NCBI GenBank assembly: GCA_002314445.1
Contig: DCFX01000022.1
Location: forward strand, 34,707-98,706
Direction: 5' to 3'
Source: Treponema sp. UBA1793
GTDB lineage: Bacteria; Spirochaetota; Spirochaetia; Treponematales; Treponemataceae
Length of the DNA stretch: 64,000 bases
The stretch's first letter is position 1. Each line of letters starts with the position of its first letter. A model generated the notes under the pieces. The model ran no database searches and had not been told where the DNA came from. It was given only the letters and a program-made list of their open reading frames with translations. Position numbers and translations under genes: made by a program. Below are positions 25,257 to 33,211 of the stretch, in pieces.

Positions 25257-26248
25257 AAAGAAACGAATACGAATTCAGCGGAGAAGAACTTGAAGCAAAA
25301 CTTCCTGAATTCGCCTCCCTCGGCATAACGGAACTTACTGTATACGACGCTCTTTTTGCATCAGACCGTGGAAAACTCATACATTTTATGAAAGCAGTGC
25401 AGAAAGTCTGTCCTGACATTCTGCTCACTATCAGGGTCGAAGCTGCCGTACTGGACAGGGATGTGTGCAGCCTTGCGTCGCAGATGAACTGTACAATAGA
25501 TATGCCCCTGCATGCCGTTCCAATGGACGGAAAGTCGTGCATGTTCGACAAGAAAATGTACGCCGGCCGTGCAAAGATGATGAATGACGCAGGACTTGTG
25601 TTCGGATTTATCATCGATTTTGCGCTTACGCCGGGCGATTCGCTCAAATTGTTCCGCGACCGCCTTGATTTTGCACTTGCCCAGTATCCGAATCATATTG
25701 ATTTTCCCCAGACAGAAAGCCCGGATGAATCGCAGAGTGCCAGGGCGTCGGCATATTTTGCAGCCCAGGATATCCGCTATGCACGTGATATTGCGTTTGC
25801 CTGCCGGACATTCTATTCCGCGGGCCGTGCCGTACCGTGGTTTCTTTCCGTGCTGCGCTCCCTGAAAATACAAAGCTCCAGTTTCTTTTCCGACTTTGCA
25901 GAATGGCAGCGCGGCAGCAGTTGTGACTACCGTTCAGGATACGTGCCGGAATCCGTAAATCACAATGAAATAGAGAAAATGCAGCTGCTGTTCCTTTCCG
26001 CTAAATACGAGGAAAAAGAGAAAAGTGAACTGCTTCCTGTCGTTCAGGATATTGTTCATCTTAACGGAGCCTTTTCCCGCCTTGCAGGAGAGGGGGAGGA
26101 AGCCGTCATTTCAACGTCGTACAATCCGGACGATATTTTCAGCCCTGAATCTCTTGATATAGTCTCATTCTTTGAAGATGTGTGCATGCAGGAATGCAAA
26201 GTAAAGGTCTTTTCCTCATCCGACGGTCCCGATTACAAGATACTGTAG
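25253..26248 (+). CDS. Unknown protein, radical-SAM-barrel-like without Cys motif
   Basis: 331 residues, GTG start inside the asnA stop (GTGA), so translation is coupled to asnA. I do not recognise a named family. The first 170 residues read like the barrel strands of a radical SAM enzyme (GITELTVYDALFASDRG, then LLTIRVEAAVL, then DFALTPGD), but no CxxxCxxC is present. The second half has aromatic and acidic segments. It may be a non-catalytic relative. The tight link with asnA suggests a role near asparagine or nitrogen metabolism, but that is only context. Confidence 0.75.
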   Translation: MKRNEYEFSGEELEAKLPEFASLGITELTVYDALFASDRGKLIHFMKAVQKVCPDILLTIRVEAAVLDRDVCSLASQMNCTIDMPLHAVPMDGKSCMFDKKMYAGRAKMMNDAGLVFGFIIDFALTPGDSLKLFRDRLDFALAQYPNHIDFPQTESPDESQSARASAYFAAQDIRYARDIAFACRTFYSAGRAVPWFLSVLRSLKIQSSSFFSDFAEWQRGSSCDYRSGYVPESVNHNEIEKMQLLFLSAKYEEKEKSELLPVVQDIVHLNGAFSRLAGEGEEAVISTSYNPDDIFSPESLDIVSFFEDVCMQECKVKVFSSSDGPDYKIL

Positions 26249-26308
26249 TAAAAAATAAGTACACAAAGAAAACTTCACGGGCGCATTGGTAAAAAAAAAT
26301 GAACGTAC

Positions 26309-26337
26309 TTGAAATTATTTTTTGTTTGTTGTAGATT
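26309..26337 (+). promoter_or_regulatory. Promoter of the radical SAM-arsR operon
   Basis: TTGAAA (26309-26314), a 17-base spacer and TAGATT (26332-26337). A start near 26344 would place the palindrome at 26359-26378 just inside the transcript. Confidence 0.6.
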
Positions 26338-26358
26338 GTCTGTATTAAGTACTTGCTT

Positions 26359-26378
26359 AATTAAATGGCTATTTAATT
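26359..26378. promoter_or_regulatory. Palindromic candidate ArsR operator
   Basis: AATTAAAT and ATTTAATT, perfect 8-base arms around GGCT. It lies between the promoter and the radical SAM gene. The downstream ArsR protein is the natural candidate to bind it. Confidence 0.5.
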
Positions 26379-26405
26379 GTATTATTGAAAAAGAGGTTAA
26401 AGTTT

Positions 26406-27854
26406 ATGTCATTTACACACGGTATAGCGCGTTTTATCACAGACAAGACGGCTGAAGATGTCATTAAAAATCTTCAGAAAGACAAGACGGCGGAACTTCT
26501 TAAACTGATTGATACAGTCCAGAAGGTTGCAGGAAAGATGTTCCAGGATAAAACTTACGATGCAGGACGGGCAGTCATTAATAACCCTGACAATAAGTGG
26601 CATCAGTATTTATACCGCTTCCTTGATGAAGCTGATCCGAATGTTATCAAGACGGCATTCATGGACCTTGCCTTCGAGTCTGCGTGGTACGGTACAAAGC
26701 AGATCCGGAAGAACCGCGAGAAGTATCACTGCAATATTCCATGGACAATACTTATTGACCCGACAAGCGCCTGCAACATGCACTGTACCGGCTGCTGGGC
26801 GGCAGAATACGGCCATCAGCTTAATCTGACATATGAACAGCTTGACAGCATTATTACCCAGGGAAAGAAACTCGGGACGTATTTTTACATGTTCACCGGC
26901 GGTGAACCGCTCTGCCGCAAGACCGATATTCTGAAGCTTGCCGAAAAACACCATGATTGTGAATTCAACATTTTTTCAAATGCAACCCTCATTGATGAAG
27001 ACTTCTGCGAAAAAGTCCGCAGACTGGGCAATATTGTATTCTCAATCAGTCTGGAAGGATTTAAGGATGTGAACGACGGCCGCCGCGGCAACGGTGATTT
27101 TGAAAAAGTAATCAGTGCATTCAAACTAATGAAAAAGCACGGGCTTTTATACGGAACGTCAATCTGCTATACGCACGATAACTGTGAGACTGTAACATCT
27201 GATGAATTTCTTGACCTGCTTATAGAGAACGGCTGCCGTTACAGCTGGTATTTCAATTATATGCCGGTTGGTGCCGGTGCGGATGTAAACCTTATTCCCG
27301 ATATCAGGCAGCGCGAATATATGATTAAGCGTATCCGCCAGATCCGCAGTACGGAATCCAGCAAGCAGATTTTCGTGATGGACTTCCAGAATGACGGCGA
27401 GTATGTCGGCGGATGCATAGCCGGTGGCCGCAACTACTGTCATATTAACGCGAACGGTGACGTTGAGCCGTGTGTATTTATCCATTATTCAGGTGCTAAT
27501 ATTAAGGAAAAGACACTGCTTGAATGCCTGCAGCAGCCGCTGTTTATGGCATATCACGACGGGCAGCCGTTCAACAAAAATCATCTGCGCCCGTGTCCCA
27601 TGCTGGAGAATCCAGAGATGCTTCAGGCGATGGTCAAGAAGACCGGTGCAAAATCGACAGATCTGCAGGCTCCGGAAAGCGCAGAGAGTTTGTGCGGAAA
27701 ATGTAAGGAATATGCAGCATCATGGGCGCCGGAAGCTCAGCGTATATGGGCCGCAGAGCCGAAACATCATGCACAGTATTATGAAAATTACAAAGATGCC
27801 AACCACAAACTCGGCCAGAATGAAGATTTTAAGAAAATGGCAGAGGTTGAGTAA
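26406..27854 (+). CDS. Radical SAM protein with C-terminal Cys cluster region
   Basis: About 482 residues. The radical SAM motif is CNMHCTGC near residue 122 (CxxxCxxC). FTGGEPL follows near residue 163. C-terminal cysteines (GGCIAGGRNYCHINANGDVEPCVF near 340, CGKC near 440) fit a SPASM-like region that binds extra clusters. An N-terminal helical segment of about 115 residues precedes the core. ATG 26406 is preferred because AAGAGG is about 9 bases upstream; the TTG at 26385 is poor. It is paired with an ArsR regulator. The substrate is unknown. Confidence 0.88.
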   Translation: MSFTHGIARFITDKTAEDVIKNLQKDKTAELLKLIDTVQKVAGKMFQDKTYDAGRAVINNPDNKWHQYLYRFLDEADPNVIKTAFMDLAFESAWYGTKQIRKNREKYHCNIPWTILIDPTSACNMHCTGCWAAEYGHQLNLTYEQLDSIITQGKKLGTYFYMFTGGEPLCRKTDILKLAEKHHDCEFNIFSNATLIDEDFCEKVRRLGNIVFSISLEGFKDVNDGRRGNGDFEKVISAFKLMKKHGLLYGTSICYTHDNCETVTSDEFLDLLIENGCRYSWYFNYMPVGAGADVNLIPDIRQREYMIKRIRQIRSTESSKQIFVMDFQNDGEYVGGCIAGGRNYCHINANGDVEPCVFIHYSGANIKEKTLLECLQQPLFMAYHDGQPFNKNHLRPCPMLENPEMLQAMVKKTGAKSTDLQAPESAESLCGKCKEYAASWAPEAQRIWAAEPKHHAQYYENYKDANHKLGQNEDFKKMAEVE

Positions 27855-27859
27855 CAGAA

Positions 27860-28201
27860 ATGGCTATAAATGTTGATTTAAGAGACTTTCATGCTCCCGA
27901 CTATTCCGAAAATGAAAAATGGGAACGCATGGCGTCTGTGTTCAAAACGCTGAGCGATGCGACGAGGCTCAAGATTGTACATGAGCTTATCGTGGAGGAA
28001 CGGCGGGTATGCGATATTGCACGCGATCTTGATATGTCGCTTCCTGCAATATCGTATCATCTGAAACTGCTCAGGGATGCAAGCGTTATAAAAAGCCGTC
28101 GTGACGGGAAGAATATCTTCTATTCTGTTGACGACCAGCTGCTCCGTGATTTGTTCCGCGTCGGTTCGACAAGCGGACGTATGGACGAACGCGGCGCTTG
28201 A
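27860..28201 (+). CDS. ArsR family transcriptional regulator
   Basis: Winged-helix protein of 113 residues. VFKTLSDATRLKIVHELIVEERRV and the recognition-helix region SLPAISYHLKLLRDASVI are typical of the ArsR/SmtB family. Only one Cys is present near the usual alpha-3 site (RRVCDIA), so classic As/Cd sensing by a Cys pair is unlikely. It starts 5 bases after the radical SAM gene. It probably represses its own operon through the palindrome at 26359-26378. Confidence 0.9.
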   Translation: MAINVDLRDFHAPDYSENEKWERMASVFKTLSDATRLKIVHELIVEERRVCDIARDLDMSLPAISYHLKLLRDASVIKSRRDGKNIFYSVDDQLLRDLFRVGSTSGRMDERGA

Positions 28202-28239
28202 TACGATGATAATGCCGGTTGTACAATACAGGCATTTCT

Positions 28240-29220
28240 ATGGTAAAAGTATATTCATTGAAAGCGGGGAAGGCAGCACGTCTTGACCTGTTCCTCCGGG
28301 AACAGCTGCCGCCGCTTTTTGCAAATCAAAAAGACTATTCCGCCGTATTTTTTAATCCGGACAGTGTAAGCAATTCAAAAATACGCCGTTTTATAATTGC
28401 CGGTGCAGTACGCATTGACGGGCAGCAGTGCCGGGTTCCGTCCGCGTCTATCAATGCAGGCAGTACTGTTTCTATTGCGGTGGACAGCGGCAAATTTTTT
28501 TACGAAAAGCAGCCTGACGACATCAAATTTGATGTAACGAAAGATTCTGTTCTATATGAGGACGATGTCGTTATTATAGTGAATAAACCTGCATTTTTTC
28601 CCACAGAGGTGACGATTGCGGGGCAGCGGGACAATATGCATGACGCGGTTGTACGCTGGTTGTGGGCGGAAAATCCGTCTCTTCGCAATGCGCCTTACGC
28701 GGGTATTATGCACCGCCTCGACAGGGATACAAGCGGTGTCCTGCTTTTTACAAAAGCGCGTACGGTCAACAATGCCGTACACGACATGTTTGAACAGCAT
28801 ACTGCGCGGAAAGTGTATCGTGCAGTTACGGCATGTCCGGCTGCATTACCTGCGGAAGAATTTTCTGCTGATAATTTTCTCGGCAGGATAAGCGCTAAGA
28901 GCAGTCAGGGGAAGTGGGGCAGTGTATCAGAAGCTCAGGGCGGTGTTCACGCACATACGGATTTTACAGTGATTGGACATGGTTTTCTGGATGGGATAAA
29001 GGTTCTGTATATAGAAGCCCGTCCTGTCACCGGCCGCACACATCAGATCCGCGTCCATCTTTCATCGGCCGGAATGCCGATTATAGGAGACAAATTGTAC
29101 GGAGGCCCGGCTGCGGAACGAATGTATCTGCACGCTCAGTCTCTTACATTTCCGCATCCTGTTACCAGTCTTACAATGACAGTAACGGCCCGGCTTCCTC
29201 CCGGATTCGGCAGTTGCTGA
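28240..29220 (+). CDS. RluA family pseudouridine synthase
   Basis: About 326 residues. An S4-like N-terminal part (about 35-85: SKIRRFIIAGAVRIDG) is followed by the catalytic domain with MHRLDRDTSGVLLFTK near residue 155, whose Asp is the catalytic residue, and RTHQIRVHLSSAGMPIIGD near 265. Modifies uridines in rRNA or tRNA; the target cannot be told. ATG 28240 has AGG at 8 bases and fits better than the TTG at 28219. Confidence 0.9.
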   Translation: MVKVYSLKAGKAARLDLFLREQLPPLFANQKDYSAVFFNPDSVSNSKIRRFIIAGAVRIDGQQCRVPSASINAGSTVSIAVDSGKFFYEKQPDDIKFDVTKDSVLYEDDVVIIVNKPAFFPTEVTIAGQRDNMHDAVVRWLWAENPSLRNAPYAGIMHRLDRDTSGVLLFTKARTVNNAVHDMFEQHTARKVYRAVTACPAALPAEEFSADNFLGRISAKSSQGKWGSVSEAQGGVHAHTDFTVIGHGFLDGIKVLYIEARPVTGRTHQIRVHLSSAGMPIIGDKLYGGPAAERMYLHAQSLTFPHPVTSLTMTVTARLPPGFGSC

Positions 29221-29266
29221 TTTAGCTGCTTTGTTCTATAGTATCTTGTAATTGTTCAGGTAGCAT

Positions 29267-30025
29267 ATGAATAACCGCATAAACAACCATAAAAAGGCTG
29301 CCGGAAGGGACGGGTTTGACAAATACCGGCGGCGTTCACGTTTTGAAAGCGTATTTGGAGATTCAAGTGCAGCTTTCATTGCACTTATCCTCATAGCGAT
29401 TCTGGCCGGATTCGGTATCCCGCTTCTTGTGTATGTGCTTGTATTCCGCGGCGGTTTTTCACATGATAATGCCGACTGGGGAAACTTCGGTTTGTATCTC
29501 GCAGGTATTTCCGGGCCTTTTTTTTCATTTGCAAGTTTTGTAGGCCTCATTCTCACGCTCAACAATTCAATCAAAGAAAAAGAAGGAGACGACGCTCAGG
29601 TGTTGTTTTTCCGTTACATCGATGCTGTCCTTAAGCAGAACGTACAGAATACGAGAGATACAGCTGCGCTCAAAAAAATGTATGATGAACTGTGTGCAAC
29701 AGTCAAGAGCGGTGGTGTTTCGGATACGCCTCTCCCGTCTGCAAAGGAGATAAAGGAAAAACAGAACCGCAATGTAAAATTTTTCCTGCTTATTTATGCG
29801 ATTATAGATTACATCCGTTCAACGCCAAAACTTGACAACATGACATATATCACGATTCTGTTTTCTTATCTTACGTATGATGAAAAATATGTTTTCGCTG
29901 TAGATATGAGGGACGGACGTCCGGGGCAGAATATTCCGCCGAAAATGCAGCAGGCGATAGTAAGTACCTTTATGGACTGGAACGACTTCTGTCGCAGGAT
30001 GGAAATATTGAACAGGCATATATAA
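29267..30025 (+). CDS. Membrane protein resembling PutAbiC abortive-infection proteins
   Basis: 252 residues. A basic N-terminus (about 30 residues) precedes two helices (about 35-62 and 80-100). The block WGNFGLYLAGISGPFFSF, then LILTLNNSIKEKE, resembles the WGxFGDxxGGxxNPxFSF start of putative phage abortive-infection proteins (PF16872-like). The rest is a soluble helical domain with several aromatics. The match is by eye and weak in the second half. The neighbours are housekeeping genes, so there is no defence island context. Confidence 0.5.
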   Translation: MNNRINNHKKAAGRDGFDKYRRRSRFESVFGDSSAAFIALILIAILAGFGIPLLVYVLVFRGGFSHDNADWGNFGLYLAGISGPFFSFASFVGLILTLNNSIKEKEGDDAQVLFFRYIDAVLKQNVQNTRDTAALKKMYDELCATVKSGGVSDTPLPSAKEIKEKQNRNVKFFLLIYAIIDYIRSTPKLDNMTYITILFSYLTYDEKYVFAVDMRDGRPGQNIPPKMQQAIVSTFMDWNDFCRRMEILNRHI

Positions 30026-30040
30026 AACGCATATTTATTA

Positions 30041-30069
30041 TTGACTTTTTTTTTACATATGCGTATATT
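30041..30069 (+). promoter_or_regulatory. Strong promoter of a very small gene
   Basis: TTGACT (30041-30046), a 17-base spacer and TATATT (30064-30069). A start near 30076 gives a leader of about 110 bases before the small frame at 30185. Confidence 0.75.
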
Positions 30070-30155
30070 CATCCTGTTGATGCGATGTGCTGCTTTAAGT
30101 GGCGCGACGGATTAAAAAAAACCCGTTTCCGCAAACTAAAACATGCCACCACAGA

Positions 30156-30169
30156 ATATCTATAGATAT
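30156..30169 (+). other. Palindrome just before the small gene's ribosome site
   Basis: ATATC-TATA-GATAT, a perfect 14-base palindrome ending 2 bases before GGAGG. It could form a small hairpin at the ribosome site. Upstream, GTGGC (30099-30103) can pair with GCCAC (30145-30149), so the leader may be structured. Confidence 0.45.
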
Positions 30170-30184
30170 GTGGAGGTAGAGATT

Positions 30185-30253
30185 ATGGCAAAAGGAAACA
30201 AAAAGCCGGCTGCAGGAACAAAACCTGCTGACAACTCTGGTGCAAAAAAATAA
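30185..30253 (+). CDS. 22-residue Lys/Ala/Pro-rich small protein
   Basis: ATG at 30185 preceded by GTGGAGG at about 8 bases. The 22 residues begin MAKGNKKPAAGTKP and end SGAKK: strongly basic, no membrane segment, probably disordered. It has its own consensus promoter (30041-30069) and a strong terminator (30283-30317), so it is a monocistronic unit of about 240 bases. No family recognised. It could bind RNA, ribosomes or another acidic partner (inference). A non-coding role of the transcript is the main alternative. Confidence 0.6.
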   Translation: MAKGNKKPAAGTKPADNSGAKK

Positions 30254-30282
30254 CACCTGACCGGTAAGAAGTAGAAATCAAC

Positions 30283-30317
30283 AAAAGCAGGAAGCATAAG
30301 TTTCCTGCTTTTTTTTG
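30283..30317 (+). terminator. Terminator of the small gene
   Basis: AGCAGGAA pairs with TTCCTGCT around an 8-base loop, followed by TTTTTTTT. Confidence 0.9.
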
Positions 30318-30325
30318 TCTTTTTG

Positions 30326-30355
30326 TTGACGTTGTCTGCTCCGCATTAGTATCTT
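30326..30355 (+). promoter_or_regulatory. Promoter of grpE-dnaK
   Basis: TTGACG (30326-30331), an 18-base spacer and TATCTT (30350-30355). No CIRCE dyad is near, and no hrcA gene is next to it, so heat control must work in another way. Confidence 0.55.
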
Positions 30356-30387
30356 CATAGTAAACAAATTTTGCAGGTGATATAGAA

Positions 30388-31083
30388 ATGAGTGAATCAG
30401 AAAAAGACCAGACAGAAAAAGAAGATCGGAAGGTTGAAAGCCAGCCGGAAGATCAGAAATCTTCTGGTGCTGAAAAAGCTGTCGAAAATGACGCCGGGAC
30501 AGAAAAAAAGGCGGATCAGCCGAAAGAGAAAACAGAGGCTGAAGTGCAGGCTGAAAAAACAACCGAACTTACCAGGAAGGTTGAAGACCTTACAAAAGAG
30601 AACGCGGATCTTAAAGATCAGCTGCTTCGCCGTGCCGCCGATTTTGACAATTATCGTAAGCGCATACTGAAAGAAAAGCAGGATGCATACGATTATGCGA
30701 ATGAAAAGCTTCTGCAGGATTTACTTGACAGTCTTGATAATTTTGATCGTACCGTTGATGCAGCGGCCAGTGCACAGGACGCAATGTCCATTGCGGACGG
30801 AGTCAGGATGATCAATAAGAATCTCGTGAAACTGCTGGAAGACAAATATAACCTGTCGAGTTACGGAAATCCCGGCGACAGATTTAATCCTGATGAACAT
30901 CAGGCAATCGGAAGTGAACAGGGATCTGTTGCCGAACCGGTTCTGAAGGAAGTATATTTAAAGGGATATAAACTGAAGGATAAGGTCATCAGACACGCAA
31001 AAGTAATGGTGACAATGCCGGACGGTACTGCGGAAGCAAAAAGCACAGAAAAGAAAAGCGATACGGAACAGGAAAAAAAATAA
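30388..31083 (+). CDS. grpE: Nucleotide exchange factor GrpE
   Basis: 231 residues. A long Glu/Lys-rich N-terminus (to about residue 70) is followed by the coiled coil (LTRKVEDLTKENADLKDQLLRRAADFDNYRKR) and the C-terminal beta domain with DGVRMINKNLVKLLEDK and YLKGYKLKDKVIRHAKVMV. Releases ADP from DnaK. AGGTGA precedes the ATG. First gene of the chaperone operon. Confidence 0.95.
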   Translation: MSESEKDQTEKEDRKVESQPEDQKSSGAEKAVENDAGTEKKADQPKEKTEAEVQAEKTTELTRKVEDLTKENADLKDQLLRRAADFDNYRKRILKEKQDAYDYANEKLLQDLLDSLDNFDRTVDAAASAQDAMSIADGVRMINKNLVKLLEDKYNLSSYGNPGDRFNPDEHQAIGSEQGSVAEPVLKEVYLKGYKLKDKVIRHAKVMVTMPDGTAEAKSTEKKSDTEQEKK

Positions 31084-31090
31084 GGATCTA

Positions 31091-31110
31091 AAGAAACTGA
31101 AAAGTTTCTT
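31091..31110 (+). other. GAAA-loop hairpin between grpE and dnaK
   Basis: AAGAAACT and AGTTTCTT form perfect 8-base arms around the tetraloop GAAA. No T-run follows, so it is not a terminator. It may protect or process the mRNA. Confidence 0.55.
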
Positions 31111-31143
31111 AATTATATAGTACATAGCGAGGAGATATATAGT

Positions 31144-33102
31144 ATGGGAAAGATCATTGGAATTGACCTTGGAACAACAAACTCTTGCGTAGCTGTTATG
31201 GAAAACGGTGAACCGGTTGTTATTCAGAATTCGGAAGGCGGACGCACGACTCCGTCTATTGTCGGATTTACAACAAAAGGAGACCGCATTGTCGGCCTTC
31301 CTGCAAAAAATCAGATGGTAACGAATCCGAGAAATACCGTTTATTCTATAAAGCGTCTCATTGGGCACAGATTTAATGAACTCCAGGGCGAAGCAACGCG
31401 TCTGCCGTATAAAGTTCTTGACCACGGCGAGGATGTCCGCGTCCAGATTGATCAGAGCGGAGAAACAAAAGAGTACAGCCCGCAGGAAATCAGTGCATTT
31501 ATTCTTCAGAAAATGAAGAAAACTGCTGAGGATTATCTGGGACAGCCCGTTACGGAAGCTGTTATTACCGTTCCTGCTTATTTCAATGATGCACAGCGTC
31601 AGGCAACGAAAGATGCCGGTAAAATTGCAGGCCTTGATGTAAAACGCATAATTAATGAACCGACAGCAGCTTCTCTCGCTTTCGGTTTCAACAAAGATTC
31701 CAAACAGGAAAAGACCATTGCTGTCTACGATTTGGGCGGCGGTACATTTGATATTTCCATTCTTGAACTTGGGGACGGCGTTTTTGAAGTAAAATCGACG
31801 AACGGTAATACTCAGCTCGGAGGCGATGACTGGGACCGCCGTGTCATAAACTGGCTTGTTGATGAGTTCAAAAAGGATAACGGAGGTATTGACCTTTCCA
31901 AAGATCCTATGGCTATGCAGCGTCTTCGCGAAGCATCTGAGAATGCCAAGATTCAGCTTTCTGCTCAGACAACAGCTGACATCAATCTTCCGTTCATCAC
32001 AGCTGATTCAACAGGACCGAAACATCTGCAGAAGACGCTTTCACGTGCTCAGTTTGAATCTATGACGGCCGACTTGTTTGAAGCAACGAAGGAGCCGTGT
32101 AAAAAGGCTATGGCTGATGCTGGTATCTCATCGGACAAGATTGATGAAATACTACTCGTCGGCGGTTCAAGCCGCATGCCGAAAGTTCAGCAGATTGTTA
32201 AGGAAATCTTCGGAAAAGAAGGTAACCGTTCGGTTAATCCTGATGAAGCTGTCGCAGTCGGTGCCGCTATTCAGGGTGGCGTTCTCGGCGGAGACGTTAA
32301 GGATGTTCTTCTTCTCGATGTTACACCTCTTTCTCTAGGTATTGAAACGATGGGCGGTGTGTTTACGAGACTCATTCCCCGCAACACGACAATCCCGACA
32401 AAAAAGAGCCAGATATTCTCAACTGCAGCTGACGGTCAGACAGCAGTTTCCATTCACGTTTTACAGGGTGAACGCGAAATGGCTGAACAGAACCGCACGC
32501 TCGGACGTTTTGATCTTGTCGGTATTCCAGCCGCACCTCGCGGAGTGCCTCAGATTGAAGTTACATTCGATATCGATGCAAACGGCATCGTACATGTTTC
32601 CGCAAAAGATCTTGGTACGGGAAAAGAACAGCATATACAGATTACTTCTTCAAGCGGCCTGAGCGATGATGAAATACAGCGGATGGTCAAGGACGCGGAA
32701 GCGAACGCTGCTGCAGATAAGGCAAAACGTGAAAGTATCGACGCACGCAATGAAGCTGACAGCCTTATTTATGCAACAGAGAAGACGCTTAAAGATCTCG
32801 GCGACAAAGTAAGTGCAGCTGATAAGCAGGCTATTACTGATGCGACTGCGGCTCTCAAGAAAGCTATGGAAGGCGATAATGTTGAGGAAATCAAGTCCAA
32901 AACAGAAGCTTTGAAACAGGCATCTTACAAGATTGCAGAGGAAGTTTATAAGCAGCAGGCTGCCCAGGGAAATGCTGCCGGCGGCGCACAGGGCGGCTCG
33001 AAGGACGGAAATGCTCAGAACAATTCTACGGGTGGCAGCGGTTTTGATAAAGGTAAAGCCGACGACGCAGAATACGAAGTTCATGACGACGACAAGAAAT
33101 AA
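31144..33102 (+). CDS. dnaK: Chaperone DnaK (Hsp70)
   Basis: 652 residues. ATPase domain: GIDLGTTNSCVAVMENG at the start, PAYFNDAQRQATKDAG near residue 143, DLGGGTFDISI near 196. Substrate domain from about residue 385 (LLLDVTPLSLGIETMGG) and a helical lid. The tail from about 615 is rich in Gly, Ala and Asn and ends in acidic and Lys residues. GAGGAG precedes the ATG. Works with the GrpE and DnaJ encoded on either side. Confidence 0.98.
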   Translation: MGKIIGIDLGTTNSCVAVMENGEPVVIQNSEGGRTTPSIVGFTTKGDRIVGLPAKNQMVTNPRNTVYSIKRLIGHRFNELQGEATRLPYKVLDHGEDVRVQIDQSGETKEYSPQEISAFILQKMKKTAEDYLGQPVTEAVITVPAYFNDAQRQATKDAGKIAGLDVKRIINEPTAASLAFGFNKDSKQEKTIAVYDLGGGTFDISILELGDGVFEVKSTNGNTQLGGDDWDRRVINWLVDEFKKDNGGIDLSKDPMAMQRLREASENAKIQLSAQTTADINLPFITADSTGPKHLQKTLSRAQFESMTADLFEATKEPCKKAMADAGISSDKIDEILLVGGSSRMPKVQQIVKEIFGKEGNRSVNPDEAVAVGAAIQGGVLGGDVKDVLLLDVTPLSLGIETMGGVFTRLIPRNTTIPTKKSQIFSTAADGQTAVSIHVLQGEREMAEQNRTLGRFDLVGIPAAPRGVPQIEVTFDIDANGIVHVSAKDLGTGKEQHIQITSSSGLSDDEIQRMVKDAEANAAADKAKRESIDARNEADSLIYATEKTLKDLGDKVSAADKQAITDATAALKKAMEGDNVEEIKSKTEALKQASYKIAEEVYKQQAAQGNAAGGAQGGSKDGNAQNNSTGGSGFDKGKADDAEYEVHDDDKK

Positions 33103-33128
33103 TATCCGTGCATAACGGGTATTAAAAA

Positions 33129-33159
33129 ATCCCCCGTCCTTGCGGCGGGGGTATTTTTT
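33129..33159 (+). terminator. Terminator after dnaK
   Basis: CCCCCG and CGGGGG arms around a short loop, then TATTTTTT. dnaJ beyond it probably has its own start or relies on read-through. Confidence 0.8.
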
Positions 33160-33211
33160 ATGCTATTATTCAACATATTTCGGTAAAGAAGAATAAAGGT
33201 TAAAAGAGACT

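Noticed and set aside
30326..30387. CIRCE element before grpE
   Set aside because: No TTAGCACTC-N9-GAGTGCTAA dyad is seen.
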